A DNA stretch of 64,000 nucleotides, from contig NC_085141.1 of NCBI RefSeq assembly GCF_024139115.2, positions 397,818,042-397,882,041 of the forward strand, written 5' to 3'. This DNA comes from Armigeres subalbatus. Lineage: Eukaryota > Arthropoda > Insecta > Diptera > Culicidae. A program made the translations under genes and the position numbers. This document shows, in pieces, positions 1-11,209 of the stretch (the stretch's first letter is position 1; every line of letters begins with the position of its first letter). The notes below the pieces were generated by a model, which was given only the letters and a program-made list of their open reading frames with translations, made no database searches and was not told the DNA's origin.

Positions 1-410
1 GACCTTTCCGTCCAAATGGCTATGCGGCCAACTGGTTATTCGGCCAAATGACCCTTGTTGGGGAAGATTAATGGGTCTGTGAAACTGGCTGCATCTTAAA
101 TGTATGTAGCTAATGGAATCAACTAGTAAGTTACGAGTTGAATTGGAAGAATTTGCCCTTTCGTAATCCGATTCGTGCAATTAAAAAGTAGTTTTAATCA
201 AATATTGGATACGATTATTCTAATAAATTCATCAATATACAGCATTGAAGCTGCTGTCAATAGGTGTTTCGATCGCGCCAAAGGTGACATACTCAACAAC
301 CCTTTCAGCTAAATGACCTTCGATATGGTCTGTTCGGCAAATTGTATCTGACGAACAACTTTCGGCTTTGTGGCCTTCAGCCAAATGCATTCGGCCAAAC
401 AGCCCTCCCC
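1..410. repeat. Dispersed TTCGGCCAAATGACC-type repeats
   Basis: Scattered copies of a short motif around GGCCAAATGACC occur at about 1-60 and 300-400, for example ttcggccaaatg and ttcagctaaatgacc. The same motif returns at 24.2-24.6, 25.1-25.8, 30.4-31.6 and 32.3-32.5 kb. No gene is seen. The stretch 411-650 holds only unrecognised AT-rich DNA. Confidence 0.65.
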
Positions 411-659
411 CGTATAAAAAGGCTATACATTTATTCCCACATCATTCTTTTTAGTGGTGGTAGGGACACAGCAGGTATTTCCGTCCATCGTCGTAGGGGC
501 TAAAATTAACAAAGGCAATGTCCATTTGCTAGAACTCCACTATAGCAGAACGTTTCTACTGAGCTTATGATTTTGTACGGTAGAGTTTGGCGAAAAATTG
601 CCTCTTCTATTGGTTTTCGAGACTATGTCGAAAAGACGAAAGAAGATAAAGATGAAGTA

Positions 660-1838
660 CAACTATGAATCAAAAAGATAAAAAGAAAAAGGAATAAAGA
701 TGGAAGATGGAAAAAAGAAAAAAATAAAGGAAAAGAAAAGAAGAAAAGAAAAAAAGAAGAGAAGACACAATGAAAGGAAAAGGAAAGAAGAAGAAAGTAA
801 AGGGAAGAAAAGAAGAAAGATGGAAGAAATAAGAAATAATTAAGAAAGAAAGGAAAGAAGGAAAAACAAAAAAAAAGAAAAGAAGATAGAAAAAAGAAAG
901 AAGGAAGAAAGAAAGAGAGAAGAAAGGAAGAAGAAAAAACGAAGGAAAAAACGGAAGAAAGAAAGAAGAAAAAATAGAAAAGGAAGAGAGAAGCAAAGAA
1001 GACAAAAAGAAGGAAGAAAAACAGGAAGAAGAAGAAGGAAGAAATAAAAAGAAAGAGAGAGGAAAGAATGAAGAAAAGGAAAAAGGAAGGAAAAGAAGAA
1101 AGAAAGTAGGAAGAATGAAGGAAAAGGATGGGAGAAAAACAGAAAAGAAAACAAATAAGGAAAAAAGAAGAAAGAAAGGAAAAAAATTAAAGAAACTAGA
1201 AGGAAAGCAGAAGAATGAATGAAGAAGAAGGAGATAAGAACAAATGTAGAAACATCAAGAAAGAAAGAAGGAAAAGAACAAGGAAACAAAAACAAAGAAG
1301 AAAGAAAGCAAGTAACAGTAAAGGAAGAAAGATAGATAGAGGAAAAGAACGAAGAAGGAAGAAAGGAAAAAAGAAAAAAAGGAAAAAGAAAAGAAGAACA
1401 GGAAACAATAAGCAAGAAAGAAAGAAAGTAGAATGAAAGAAGAAGAGAAGAAATAAGGAAAAAGAAGGATAAAAAAGAAAGAAAGAAGAAAACCAGTAAA
1501 CAAGGAAGAAAAGAAACAGGAAACAAAAAAAAGGAGAATAAAGAATAAAGAAGGAAGAAAGTATGAAAAGGAAGAAAAAAGAAGGAAGTAAGATGTAAGA
1601 AAGACGAAAAAAGAAATAAGGAAGGACGTAGGTGGAAAGACGGAATAAAGAAGAAGGAAAAAAAGAAGAAAGAAAGAAGAAAGAAGTTAAAAAAGAAAAG
1701 TGAAATAAGGAAGAAAAAAGCAAAAAATAGGAAAGAAGCAAGGATAATGGAAGGAAGGACAAATTAATTAAGAAGGAAAACGAGGAAGGAAAAAAAGAAG
1801 AAGAGAAGGCAAAAGGGAGTAAAAAATAAAAACGAAGC
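660..1838. repeat. 1.2-kb polypurine tract (AAG/GGAA-rich)
   Basis: The + strand is almost entirely A and G, built from shifting GAAAGAAGGAAGAAAG-like words with rare C or T. Phe/Ser/Leu-rich ORFs on the - strand and Lys/Arg/Glu-rich ORFs on the + strand follow from this composition and are not genes. Such tracts can form triplex DNA; that is general knowledge and not shown here. Confidence 0.9.
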
Positions 1839-1839
1839 A

Positions 1840-1965
1840 CCTTTCTTCCTTTCGACCTTTGTCCTTCGACCTTTGACGCAGTTTTTCTTTCCACCTTTGT
1901 CCTTCGACCTTTGACCTCTGACGTTTTGTCCTTCGACCTTTTAACCTTCGACCTTTGTCCTACAA
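1840..1965. repeat. Short tandem array of TTCGACCTTTG units
   Basis: Imperfect tandem units containing CCTTCGACCTTTG (with GTCC or ACG spacers) repeat about seven times directly after the polypurine tract. It is a minisatellite with no sign of coding. Confidence 0.75.
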
Positions 1966-2061
1966 CCAAATTAAGCATGTTGAAAATTGGTTTAGAATAG
2001 CTTTGCGAAAAGTTGGCGCCACATTGTAGATTATAGTAGCAAAACAAGCTAAATTTGTCTA

Positions 2062-3211
2062 ATAAAGCTTGATCCACTTAGTATTTGACCGCACGAATCA
2101 TTTGTTTGCCGAAAAGCAATAAAAGGTGTTCAGGTTTTATTTACAGGAATTTAGAACTTTGAAGGAAAAATATCGAAAGATTATTCATTGGCATAATACC
2201 GCTCGATATTTTTTGACAGTAGAACGGTCAACTTGATTTGCCATTTTTTACAACTCACCATATAAGATGTTCCGATTGTTTTGCACCATCTATTAAGTTT
2301 CCTCTGATAATTGCTAATATTTTTCGGTTTATTCCATTCCATTACATCACGTCTGTAATGGCATTGTTGTCAGGCCAAAGCATCACCGGACAGCCGTGTG
2401 ATTGAATGGATGGCAAAAATCGCTTCTGAAGACACTCCTCCTTGTATATTTGCCTATTTTAATCACTCCAGTGATGAAAACTTTAGTTTTCTTACCAACT
2501 GCAGATGCCGACATACCATCAATTTGTGGGCAATCTTGCCTGCATAGACATATTTGAATTTTCCTTGGGAATCACCCTTCCGTTTGGCGCATAAAACCGT
2601 CCCGGAATTGAAAATCCTTTTAATATTAATTTCATCGCCCATCAAAATACATCAATTGTATTTCTCAGAACTTCGTCGACCAGCACTCTTGCGCGATGTT
2701 TGGCAACCAGGTTCTGTTTCAGGGTACTGTTGAGATGCTTACTGACATCATAGGACTTGAAACCTTAAACCTTTTTTTTTTAACCTAAAGATTATTTGAA
2801 CTGTGAAGGCCTTTTGCTAACTACAAGGAAATCCCAGAACTGTTCCAAACTGCTTCAGACTTCATCGTAGTTTCTGGTCGTATGTTCTACTTCTACGGTT
2901 GTTTTGTTCTACGCGATCCAGCAATAGTGTTTCCCGATAACATTTGGCAGTTTTTACAGTCAATTGCAGTAATTTTAGATACTTTAATCATTCCTCCTGA
3001 CCATGTTGGATTTCCAACGTTAGTGTGCAAAATTTGTTCCCATGTCTTGCGTTCCATTTTCGATAACTTTTGAACGCGAGCATCAATATCGATGAAACTT
3101 TCAACATAAATAACAAACCTTGCGCAACGAGCGATGTATTTGATTCTCGGTAGCCAACGAGGCGCCGCAGTAATTGAAAGAAACGGCCAAATACTAAGTG
3201 GATCGCTTTAA
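2062..3211. mobile_element. Decayed Tc1/mariner-type transposon, about 1.15 kb
   Basis: Terminal inverted repeats share GATCCACTTAGTATTTG at the left end (from 2071) and its reverse complement ending at 3204. They extend outward to matching TAAAGC-type ends next to TA dinucleotides (2060-2061 and 3212-3213), as expected for a TA target-site duplication. The length is typical of Tc1/mariner elements. The interior encodes transposase remnants on the - strand. Confidence 0.8.
2170..3110 (-). pseudogene. Mariner-like transposase pseudogene
   Basis: Read on the - strand, the remnant starts near 3110 with VESFIDIDARVQKLSKMERK and a helix-turn-helix-like NPTWSGGMIKVSKIT. It continues with KQNLVAKHRARVLVDEVL, a GDEINIKRIF segment that lines up with the first catalytic DDETYVK-type block of mosquito mariners, then KIAHKLMV (the KFMVWQAIC block) and CHYRRDVMEW near 2340 (the CHYSKDVLEW block holding the second catalytic Asp region). 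Stops and frameshifts break it many times, so it is non-functional. Assignment to the mosquito mariner group (ITmD37E-like) rests on recalled family motifs, not on an alignment. Confidence 0.7.
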
Positions 3212-3213
3212 TA

Positions 3214-3866
3214 CCATTTTGCTATCAACCATCACAGTGCTCCAACGGCGGGATAGATGAAGCGCCCTGGTTGAAGTGTTATTTTCCGCCCGTCTCGGTT
3301 GGTGATTTTTTTTTGTGCCATGATGCCACACTCTCCACTCACTGCGAACTCGGACTGCCGTGCGTCATGGTTGCGGAACATCGCCATCATCACCAAACGA
3401 TATTTTCTTCCGGAGCGCGCGGTTGGTGGGGCGGTGATCTGTTAAAGTTTGCCATGGTCGTTCATCATCGTCATCATTGTGGTCGTGGATGGGCTGACAC
3501 GGGCTGGTGGTTCTCTGCTGTATTATTTCCGTGGTTTCGATAGGCATTGGAACGGTTTGATATTAAAAGGGAAACAGGTGTTCCTACCAATCGTAAGCCT
3601 AGAGAAGCAAAGGATTGCAGCAGTAATGGATTTAGTTGGTCTATCCGTTAGCTTATTGGACATTCATTCAGATCCCAAAAGTTTTGAAGGTGAAAGTTTC
3701 TGAGCTGATTTTCATTTGTTCAGACCAAAATTTAGTTTCAAATTTTGTTGAGGAAGTTCTACTCATTAAAAACAAAACTGCGCCTTCATGATTCATTTCA
3801 AATTATACTTATCATTTTTAGAAAATTGAACAAAGTAAACATTTATATCTATTCAAATAGAAAGAA
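3214..3866. other. Unrecognised DNA, no gene supported
   Basis: The first part (3230-3560) is GC-richer and has three overlapping short ORFs on both strands. Their His/Asp-rich peptides come from a CATCATC/GTCGTC-like stretch near 3450-3490. The rest is AT-rich. No domain is recognised. Confidence 0.5.
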
Positions 3867-6045
3867 TTTGAAAGGAGGCCTGAGCCTCTTGAAAGGAGGC
3901 TTCCAGAGCCTCTTGAAAGGAGGCTCTGAGCTCTCTTGAAAGGAGGCTTCGAGCCTCTTGAAAGGAGGCTTCCGAGCCTCTTGAAAGGAGGCTTCTGAGC
4001 CTCTTGAAAGGAGGCTTCCTGAGCCTCTTGAAGGAGGCTTCTGAGCCTCTTGCAAGGAGGCTTCTGAGCCTCTTGCAAGGAGGCCTGAGCCTCTTGCAAG
4101 GAGGCTTCTGAGCCTCTTGCAAGGAGGCTTTGAGCCTCTTGAAGGAGGCTTCTGAGCCTCTTGCAAGGAGGCTCTGAGCCTCTTGAAAGGAGGCTTCTGA
4201 GCCTCTTGAAAGGAGGCTTCTGAGCCTCTTGAAAGGAGGCTTCCTGAGCCTCTTGAAAGGAGGCCTGAGCCTCTTGAAAGGAGGCTTCTGAGCCTCTTGA
4301 AAGGAGGCTTCCTGAGCCTCTTGAAAGGAGGCTTCTGAGCCTCTTGAAAGGAGGCTCTGGAGCCTCTTGAAAGGAGGCTTCTGAGCCTCTTGAAAGGAGG
4401 CTCTGAGCCTCTTGAAAGGAGGCTCTGAGCCTCTTGAAAGGAGGCTTCCTGAGCCTCTTGAAAGGAGGCTTCCGAGCCTCTTGAAAGGAGGCCTGAGCCT
4501 CTTGAAAGGAGGCTTCCTGAGCCTCTTGAAAGGAGGCTTCCGAGCCTCTTGAAAGGAGGCTTCTGAGCTCTTGAAAGGAGGCTCTTGAAGGCCTGAGCCT
4601 CTTGAAAGGAGGCTTCCTGAGCCTCTTGAAAGGAGGCTTCTGAGCCTCTTGAAAGGAGGCTTGAGCCTCTTGAAAGGAGGCTTCTGAGCCTCTTGAAAGG
4701 AGGCTTGAGCCTCTTGAAAGGAGGCTTCCTGAGCCTCTTGAAAGGAGGCTTCTGAGCCTCTTGAAGGAGGCTTCTGAGCCTCTTGAAAGGAGGCTTCCTG
4801 AGCCTCTTGAAAGGAGGCTTCTGAGCCTCTTGAAAGGAGGCTTCCTGAGCCTCTTGAAAGGAGGGCTTCCTGAGCCTCTTGAAAGGAGGCTTCTGAGCCT
4901 CTTGAAAGGAGGCCTGAGCCTCTTGAAAGGAGGCTTCTGAGCCTCTTGAAAGGAGGCTTCTGAGCCTCTTGAAAGGAGGCTTCTGAGCCTCTTGAAGGAG
5001 GCTTCTGAGCCTCTTGGAAAGGAGGCTTCTGAGCCTCTTGAAAGGAGGCTTCTGAGCTCTTGAAAGGAGGCTTCTGAGCTCTTGAAAGGAGGCTTCTGAG
5101 CCTCTTGAAAGGAGGCTTCTGGAGCCTCTTGAAAGGAGGCTTCTGAGCCTCTTGAAAGGAGGCTTCTGAGCCTCTTGAAAGGAGGCTTCCGAGCTCTCTT
5201 GAAAGGAGGCTGAGCCTCTTGAAAGGAGGCTTCCTGAGCCCTCTTGAAAGGGGAGGCCTGAGCCTCTTGAAAGGAGGCTTGAGTTTTCTTGAAAGGAGGC
5301 TTCCTGAGCCTCTTGAAAGGAGGCTTCCAGAGCCTCTTGAAAGGAGGCTTCCTGAGCCTCTTGAAAGGAGGCTCTGAGCCTCTTGAAAGGAGGCCTGAGC
5401 CTCTTGAAAGGAGGCTTCTGAGCCTCTTGAAAGGAGGCTTCCTGAGCCTCTTGAAAGGAGGCTTCTGAGCTCTTGAAAGGAGGCTTGAGCCTCTTGAAAG
5501 GAGGCTTCTGAGCCTCTTGAAAGGAGGCTCTGATCCTCTTGAAAGGAGGCTCTGAGCCTCTTGGAAAGGAGGCTTCTGAGCTCTTGAAAGGAGGCTTCTG
5601 AGCCTCTTGAAAGGAGGCTGAGCCTCTTGAAAGGAGGCTTCCTGAGCCTCTTGAAAGGGAGGCTTCCTGAGCCTCTTGAAAGGAGGCTTCTGAGCCTCTT
5701 GAAAGGAGGCTTCTGAGCCTCTTGAAAGGAGGCTTCTGAGCCTCTTGAAAGGAGGCTTCTGAGCCTCTTGAAAGGAGGCTTCCGAGCCTCTTGAAAGGAG
5801 GCTTCTGAGCCTTTGAAAGGAGGCTTCCTGGAGCCTCTTGAAAGGAGGCTTCGGGCCTCTTGAAAGGAGGCTTCCGGGCCTCTTGAAAGGAGGCTTCCGG
5901 GCCTCTTGAAAGGAGGCTTCCGGGCCTCTTGAAAGGAGGCTTCCGGGCCTCTTGAAAGGAGGCTTCCGGGCCTCTTGAAAGGAGGCTTCCGGGCCTCTTG
6001 AAAGGAGGCTTCCGGGCCTCTTGAAAGGAGGCTTCCGGGCCTCTT
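3867..6045. repeat. 23-bp satellite array (GAAAGGAGGCTTC / GAGCCTCTT)
   Basis: About 2.2 kb of tandem units, each reading GAAAGGAGGCTTC, then one or two variable bases, then GAGCCTCTT. Unit length varies from about 19 to 24 bp. The last nine or so units (5850-6045) are nearly identical 23-mers with GGGCCTC in place of GAGCCTC. Each unit holds a GAGGCT...AGCCTC inverted repeat able to form a small hairpin. Three long overlapping - strand ORFs (743-766 codons, Ser/Leu/Arg/Pro/Lys-rich) exist only because the unit lacks stops. Confidence 0.95.
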
Positions 6046-6149
6046 GCAACGATGTCTTTGAGCTTTTCTGAAAAAGCCTTCATATCTTTTAAATTGAGAC
6101 TTCCAAACCTTTAGATTCAAGATTTTAGTCACTTGATGTTTTTTTCCTT

Positions 6150-6240
6150 GCAACGGGGTTTGTGGTCATATGGCTACCGCTTCTGCTTCAAACGTAGGAA
6201 ATCATGGGTTCAATCACAGTCCCGTCCCATTCACCTAATA
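6150..6240 (+). repeat. Possible tRNA-derived SINE head
   Basis: The stretch has an imperfect A-box-like TGGTCATATGG near 6163 and, about 45 bases later, a B-box-like GGGTTCAATCAC. That spacing fits a tRNA-derived RNA polymerase III promoter. Both boxes deviate from consensus and no second copy is in the window, so this is tentative. Confidence 0.3.
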
Positions 6241-6284
6241 CGTATCTTTCCCATACACCCAACATTTTTTTGACACGGTTGTTA

Positions 6285-6516
6285 TTATCAAACACTGTGC
6301 TGGTTGTAGTGGACAAGATTCAATAGGTTTTGATTTACTGATCGCCATGCATATTAGGTACAATACAAAGGAACTTTAATTATCAAAATTGAATCAATAC
6401 TTTTTTATTGGAATTGTAATACATCCCCCATTATGCAGTTTGGTGCGAGGTACCCAGGGGGTACCTGTGTTCAGTGAAGCCCCAGTGGAACATGTAGCCC
6501 AGGTTGAGAACCACTG
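6285..6516 (-). mobile_element. hAT-type terminal fragment (CAGTGGTTCTCAACC end)
   Basis: The - strand begins at about 6516 with CAGTGGTTCTCAACCTGGG, the terminal signature of Charlie-type hAT elements. It runs through GGTACC-rich sequence to GCATGGCGATCAGTAAATCA. The same order of motifs occurs on the + strand at 14197-14450, which shows a repeated family. No matching second end or transposase is seen. Confidence 0.6.
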
Positions 6517-6985
6517 CTCTAGATAGTAATCAAGTAACCGTTAATGAGATGTCATTAATAATAAAGGTGTAAAAAACTATTTTATTCTGAGACATCAAAC
6601 GCAAGTTTCATTTACATTATTATATTTGAATATCGTTTTGTCTTCAATTAACATTGATTCATAAACGAAGTTCCAAGCAATATGACTGAAATTCCAAAGC
6701 ATATGGCCAAGAAATTCAATATTACACCTGTCAAAAAATTTGAAATGTCGGTAGCAATAGAGCTGCAAGAGACAAAAATAAAGGAGGAGACATACACTGA
6801 ACGGTAGATTATAACAAGTGTTCGAATAGGTCACAACCTTTCATCTTCTCTCACAAATTCAACCCTAACTGATAATGTTAGGTTTCAACAAAGCGCAGTT
6901 TTGACACCAATTTTGATATCACCATGCAAACATGGTAATCGGCCATCGTACCATTCAAAAAGTGAAACAGTGACGCTGAGTATCG

Positions 6986-6990
6986 TCAGT
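6986..6990 (+). promoter_or_regulatory. Candidate initiator TCAGT of the LRR gene
   Basis: An arthropod-type initiator pentamer TCAGT lies about 20 bases before the proposed ATG at 7009, which would give a very short 5' leader. No TATA box is visible about 30 bases upstream. This is a motif match only. Confidence 0.25.
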
Positions 6991-7008
6991 GCCACTCGAG
7001 CAGCGAGA

Positions 7009-8305
7009 ATGGAACGATCCAGAAGATGGCTTGTTCAGTTAATCATCGTTGTGGTTTAGTGAGTATGCACGAAAATAATCGATTTTAATCACTCATAATT
7101 TTTTTTGTTTTCATATTTTCAGTTTGCTTTCAAGCTCGTACCTGGTTCTATCACTGCAATGTAGCAACTACTATTATTCCGAGAAGTGCACCCTGCGCAA
7201 CCTTCAGATCAATTCCTCGGATTTGGGTTCTCTCAAATTTCCTGTCCATTCCTACATTGAGCTGGAGAACGTTCAGGTGGATTACCTTTCGCCGCAGGTG
7301 GTGCTGCGAATGAAGTGGGTTAGCAACCTTACAATTACCAACGGAGAAGTGAGTTACATTTTTCTAAAGAACGATCTCTTGGAACTGGTTGCCACCAGCA
7401 GTAAGACACAAGATGTGATTATTGTCGAAGCTGAAAATAAAGATTTGGAAAAGATGGATATCACTCATAATCTGCTGCGAAGCATTCCCAAAAATATTGG
7501 ATTCCTGAAAGCGTTGACAACGCTGAAACTGAGCAGCAATAGAATTGAGACCGTCGATCTTGGACAGCTTCACGGTTTGGACAATCTCACACACATAGAT
7601 CTATCGAGCAACAGGATTTATTACATTGTCCCTACTACAACATTGGAGCTCAGTCGTCTTGAGTCACTGAGCTTGAACAGTAATTTTCTGACGGAAATCG
7701 ATTTCGACGGATGGATAGTTCCTCGGCTGCGTTTGTTGCACATTGCCGGAAACAGTTTGACATTCGTGAGGAATTTCAACGGAAAAGTCTTTCCGTCTAT
7801 TGAAGAGTACTATGATGCAAACAACATATTCGACTGCCGTTGGCGAACAGAATTTGTGTCGCAGCTGATGGAATGGACCAAATTCAAAAACAGTTACCTT
7901 TCCGCAGAGTGCTCCAAAGGTGTGCGACTTAGCTCAGCAAACTACCGAGAGTTAAACATTTCCGACATTCGCAAGTATTCTTTCGATTTCGATAACAAGG
8001 AAGAACTCCAGAAGCAAATTGACAGCATGATCGATACGGAGCAGAAGCACTCGCAACACATCGAGTCGCTGAAATCTTCGTTGCAGGATAAAACCGATAA
8101 GCTTGAACTTGTATCCAGTAAGTTTCTGACTCAACAATCCAGGATCGATGAACTGTTGGTTCAAGTTGAACGACTGGCGAGGGAGATGGCGAATGTTAAA
8201 CAGATGTTGCTTCCTGTTGCACCGCAAACAGTTACGAAAGGATTACGGGAGAAATTGATTCACGAAGTTGTGGACGTCATTCGGAAAAATTTGGCCGAAC
8301 AATAA
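7009..8305 (+). CDS. Secreted leucine-rich-repeat/coiled-coil protein (LRIM/APL1-like), two exons
   Basis: Exon 1 is 7009-7058 and exon 2 is 7123-8305. They are joined across a 64-bp intron with a GTGAGT donor at 7059 and a TTTTCAG acceptor ending at 7122, giving 410 residues. The ATG at 7009 was chosen because splicing then creates a clear signal peptide: MERSRR, then a hydrophobic core LVQLIIVVVYLL, ending near residue 28. Next come a cysteine pair (about 30 and 39), leucine-rich repeats at about 125-245 (such as LTTLKLSSNRIETVDL and LTHIDLSSNRIYYI), an LRR cap with NIFDCRW (Cys about 255) and Cys about 280, and a coiled coil at about 307-379. Signal peptide, LRRs, Cys-containing cap and C-terminal coiled coil in that order match mosquito leucine-rich immune proteins of the LRIM/APL1 group, which act in haemolymph with complement-like TEP proteins. 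That role is inferred from architecture. It is shorter than LRIM1 or APL1, and I see no typical double-Cys pair before the coil, so it may be a short or divergent member. Confidence 0.8.
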
Positions 8306-8360
8306 TGTGGGTTGTGTGAAATTAAATCAAGATTTGGAATGAAGAAGATTATTCATTGAC

Positions 8361-8366
8361 AATAAA
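8361..8366 (+). terminator. Polyadenylation signal AATAAA of the LRR gene
   Basis: AATAAA lies 56 bases after the stop codon, in AT-rich 3' sequence on the gene's strand. Position and sequence are standard for a short insect 3' UTR. Confidence 0.6.
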
Positions 8367-8399
8367 TATACGAATCAGAATTTTAAATATCTAAATAAC

Positions 8400-10878
8400 A
8401 CATTCAAATGACGTGAGTTTGTTGAAGCCATATCCGTTAATGATGGTATTTTTTGAATCATAAACTGCCATAAACCCTTCTCTGGAAAAGGTTTTCTGCA
8501 TATCCATCTCTTGTGTGCATAATGCCGAACATAACACCCGAATGGCGAACTTTACTCCCGAATGATTGTCATTTTCCACATTCGACGTCGTCGTGCCGTT
8601 CGTCATCGCGCGGAAGTTCATTTATCCATCTGTCTGAATTCAAGCTCCGTCGCTTTACGATCGAGCAAACGCGTCGGAACCATTTTCCTGGCAATGGGGT
8701 TGACGGCAGTATAAAAATTTTCCGGGTGCTTGTTCGGGGTATGTTTGTGCCTCACGTAATTCTACAAAAAGATCATTTTATAGGGACGCGACGCGACGAC
8801 AACACCGACAATGCGATACTAAATCTTTTTGAAAATTTGAAGGAACGGCGAAGGTATGAAGGGAAACGACCAGAGAGGTTGACAAATTGTACGCAAGGAT
8901 AAACATTTTAGAGCGTCCATAAAAAAAGCACTTACCAAGCATTTTTGGGAGGAGATACCCACAATGGTTCGGGGAGAAGCACTTGACTAATTGAGAAGGC
9001 TGTAAGACATGTTAACATGGGTGATTGGGAATTTTGTTTGCTCTGATGGAGGAGTTATGGGCCAGAAGGCAATTATTAGGTTAATGTGCTCAATGTTCTT
9101 TTCTATGGGGAGTCGTGAAAACTCTACTCATCAAATACAATTCAATAATTGTAGGAAGGCGGCGTTTAGAACGAAACATGAATGGGTTTTCTTCGGGAAA
9201 AGCTAATTTCAATTGTAAAAAACAAGAAAAGGAATCAAGGAAATAAATAAATATCACTGTTAGGAGTCATCGATTTTCTTCAAATGGTGAATATTATTAA
9301 ACGTACTATTAGGAAATTTACTTTTATGAAGAAAAAAATTCTAAGGAAACTTTAACAGCAAACTTTCCTTTGAAGTCCTGAAAGTAATCTGACGCTCGTG
9401 GAAAAAGTTATTTTGCCAATAATATTACCTATCCAAACATGTGGAAGATATGACTTGCTCTGTGGTATCGTTTCACCCTTATGGTACTGAATTTTGACCC
9501 AACAGCACCCACCGTGCGCACCATGGCCACATTCCGTAGCGCAAGATATTGCACAGGTTAAGAAGACGAGCTCGCCAGAAGCAGCAGGTGCGTTGTTGTT
9601 CATCATCGACATCATTATTTGCCGAGGTTCGGATTTCTCTAGTTCTAATTAATCTTATCTTTCCTTTTGCCCAGTACCGACTCGAATTGGTTTCGGCTGT
9701 GCTGTTTTACATCCGGACGAACAGACTGGTGCAATCTGAACTACAAGAACTGTGCTCTCCACTTGGAGAACACGACGAGCCATCAATCTCGTACCGCCCG
9801 ATTCCGCTGGTGGGAAACGGAAGGCCAGCGGGTTGGGAATTTCCTGAGAGGGAAATATTACCGAACGTTTGGAAAAACTCATCAATGGAGCTCGTTGTTT
9901 GCTGCACTGCACTGGATTTGGTTTCCATTACAGAGGCAATCAATATCTCGGAGGTCGTCCAGCCCAAGGTGCTCGTATTCATTTGGGGTTCGGTCGGATG
10001 GGATGATGGATTCCTACGAAGCTTCAACGTGATTGGGGGAAGCAAATAAATGATGCTGCCGGGGGTCTTGCAGGAGCAGAAGTCCTTCCTTGAACTTGCT
10101 TTATGAGAATCACATCCAATTAAAAAGGCCTCGATGAAAGCATAAAAATGATTCCACGTTAAGTGAAATGTTGTTTCGAAAGAAAAACAAATGGCAATTC
10201 TTTTGAATTCTTTGCTCTTAATGTCCAAACACAGCCACTCAAATGGCACTTCTTGTGAAGAGAATCGCAGTCATTTTCGGTGTCCTGTTATTTACTTTCA
10301 AGATCCGCATCGTTAAGCTTGAGAAATGAGTCCACTGAATCACGAGAGCAAGTAACACAAACAATGGCTTCCAGCGGGAAAAAGGAACTTCAAATGGCTC
10401 CGAACGTGTGTAGGAACACGGTTCCGGATTAGGGCTTCACCACAAACGGATCAAACCCAACCAGTGAGGCGGGGTGAGGCGATGGCTAGCGGGGACGGCC
10501 ACAGCCGAATGATTCACGCACACAAAACCACACAAACTTTGTGGGAGGATTTTTTTTCCTCTTCCGCGGATTAAGACGCATATTTTCTGGTTGAAGCTAC
10601 GGTATGTGCAAGAAAAATGTGACCAGTTAGTCATGCATCGTTTTTCGCACAGTAGGGCGGTCAAGGCGACGAATCTTTAAAAGCAAGGCTGTCGATAAGG
10701 TTCATGTGTGGTGTGCGACTTTGGGGGGAATGAGCATTTGGTTTGAACCCAGAGATAAGCATTTTTGTCTGTAGAACCGCTCTACCGTGGTACGTTTGGC
10801 GGAAATCGTGATTTTTTTAATTACCAATTACTGTTTTTCGGTGTCTCTAAATAAAACCCAAATAATTTTCTAACGAGT
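8400..10878. other. Unrecognised DNA with short ORFs, no gene supported
   Basis: Several ORFs of 65-180 codons overlap on both strands, the longest at 9549-10049 (+) and 10249-9707 (-). None shows a recognisable domain, and three frames are open across 9655-10032, which is typical of chance in GC-richer DNA. A diverged or unannotated exon cannot be excluded in 9660-10050, where GC content is higher than in the surroundings. Confidence 0.4.
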
Positions 10879-11206
10879 ATACCCGGGCAGAATCCATGAA
10901 CAGAATAACAAAACATGATATGAACTTGATTGATATAAGAGATAAGAGAACAGGCAACAGTATCAAACATTTGCACCGAAATATCATTTAAATATCAAGA
11001 TATGCTATGGATGAGATCTAACTAATGGCACATGATATTGATCACTTCTTACAAATAGCATAACTTGATCGCCTTTTGGATATTTGAGTGCCAAATTTGG
11101 ATATTCCCGTCTGATCTTCTATCTCTTATATCAATCATGTCCATATCTCATTTTGCTATTTAATCAATTTTTGATATTATTAAGCTATTTTCGTCTACTC
11201 GGGTAG
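10879..11206. mobile_element. Foldback MITE, about 330 bp
   Basis: The ends are inverted: ACCCGGGCAGA from about 10881 against TCTACTCGGGT ending near 11203. Internal arms also pair: ACTTGATTGATATAAGAGAT near 10925-10945 matches the reverse complement of ATCTCTTATATCAATCATGT near 11128-11150. The outer dinucleotide is TA on both sides. No transposase is present. Confidence 0.7.
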
Positions 11207-11209
11207 AAC

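Noticed and set aside
670..2077. Phe/Ser/Leu-rich membrane-like ORFs on the - strand
   Set aside because: They are direct by-products of the polypurine tract; hydrophobicity follows from TTT/TTC/CTT codons.
3365..3547. His/Asp-rich ORFs near 3.4 kb as metal-binding proteins
   Set aside because: They reflect CATCATC/GTCGTC-like repeats read on both strands, with no conserved domain.
3818..6153. Three overlapping - strand ORFs of 743-766 codons
   Set aside because: They are three frames of the same 23-bp satellite, with frame set by unit-length variation.
8513..8902. 129-codon + strand ORF just after the LRR gene as a second gene
   Set aside because: No recognisable motif, an opposite-strand ORF overlaps it, and no splice or poly(A) context was found.
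9549..10249. Overlapping ORFs of 166, 121 and 180 codons as a real gene
   Set aside because: Three frames on two strands are open at once and none gives a recognisable domain; an attempted match to carbonic-anhydrase-like spacing did not hold.
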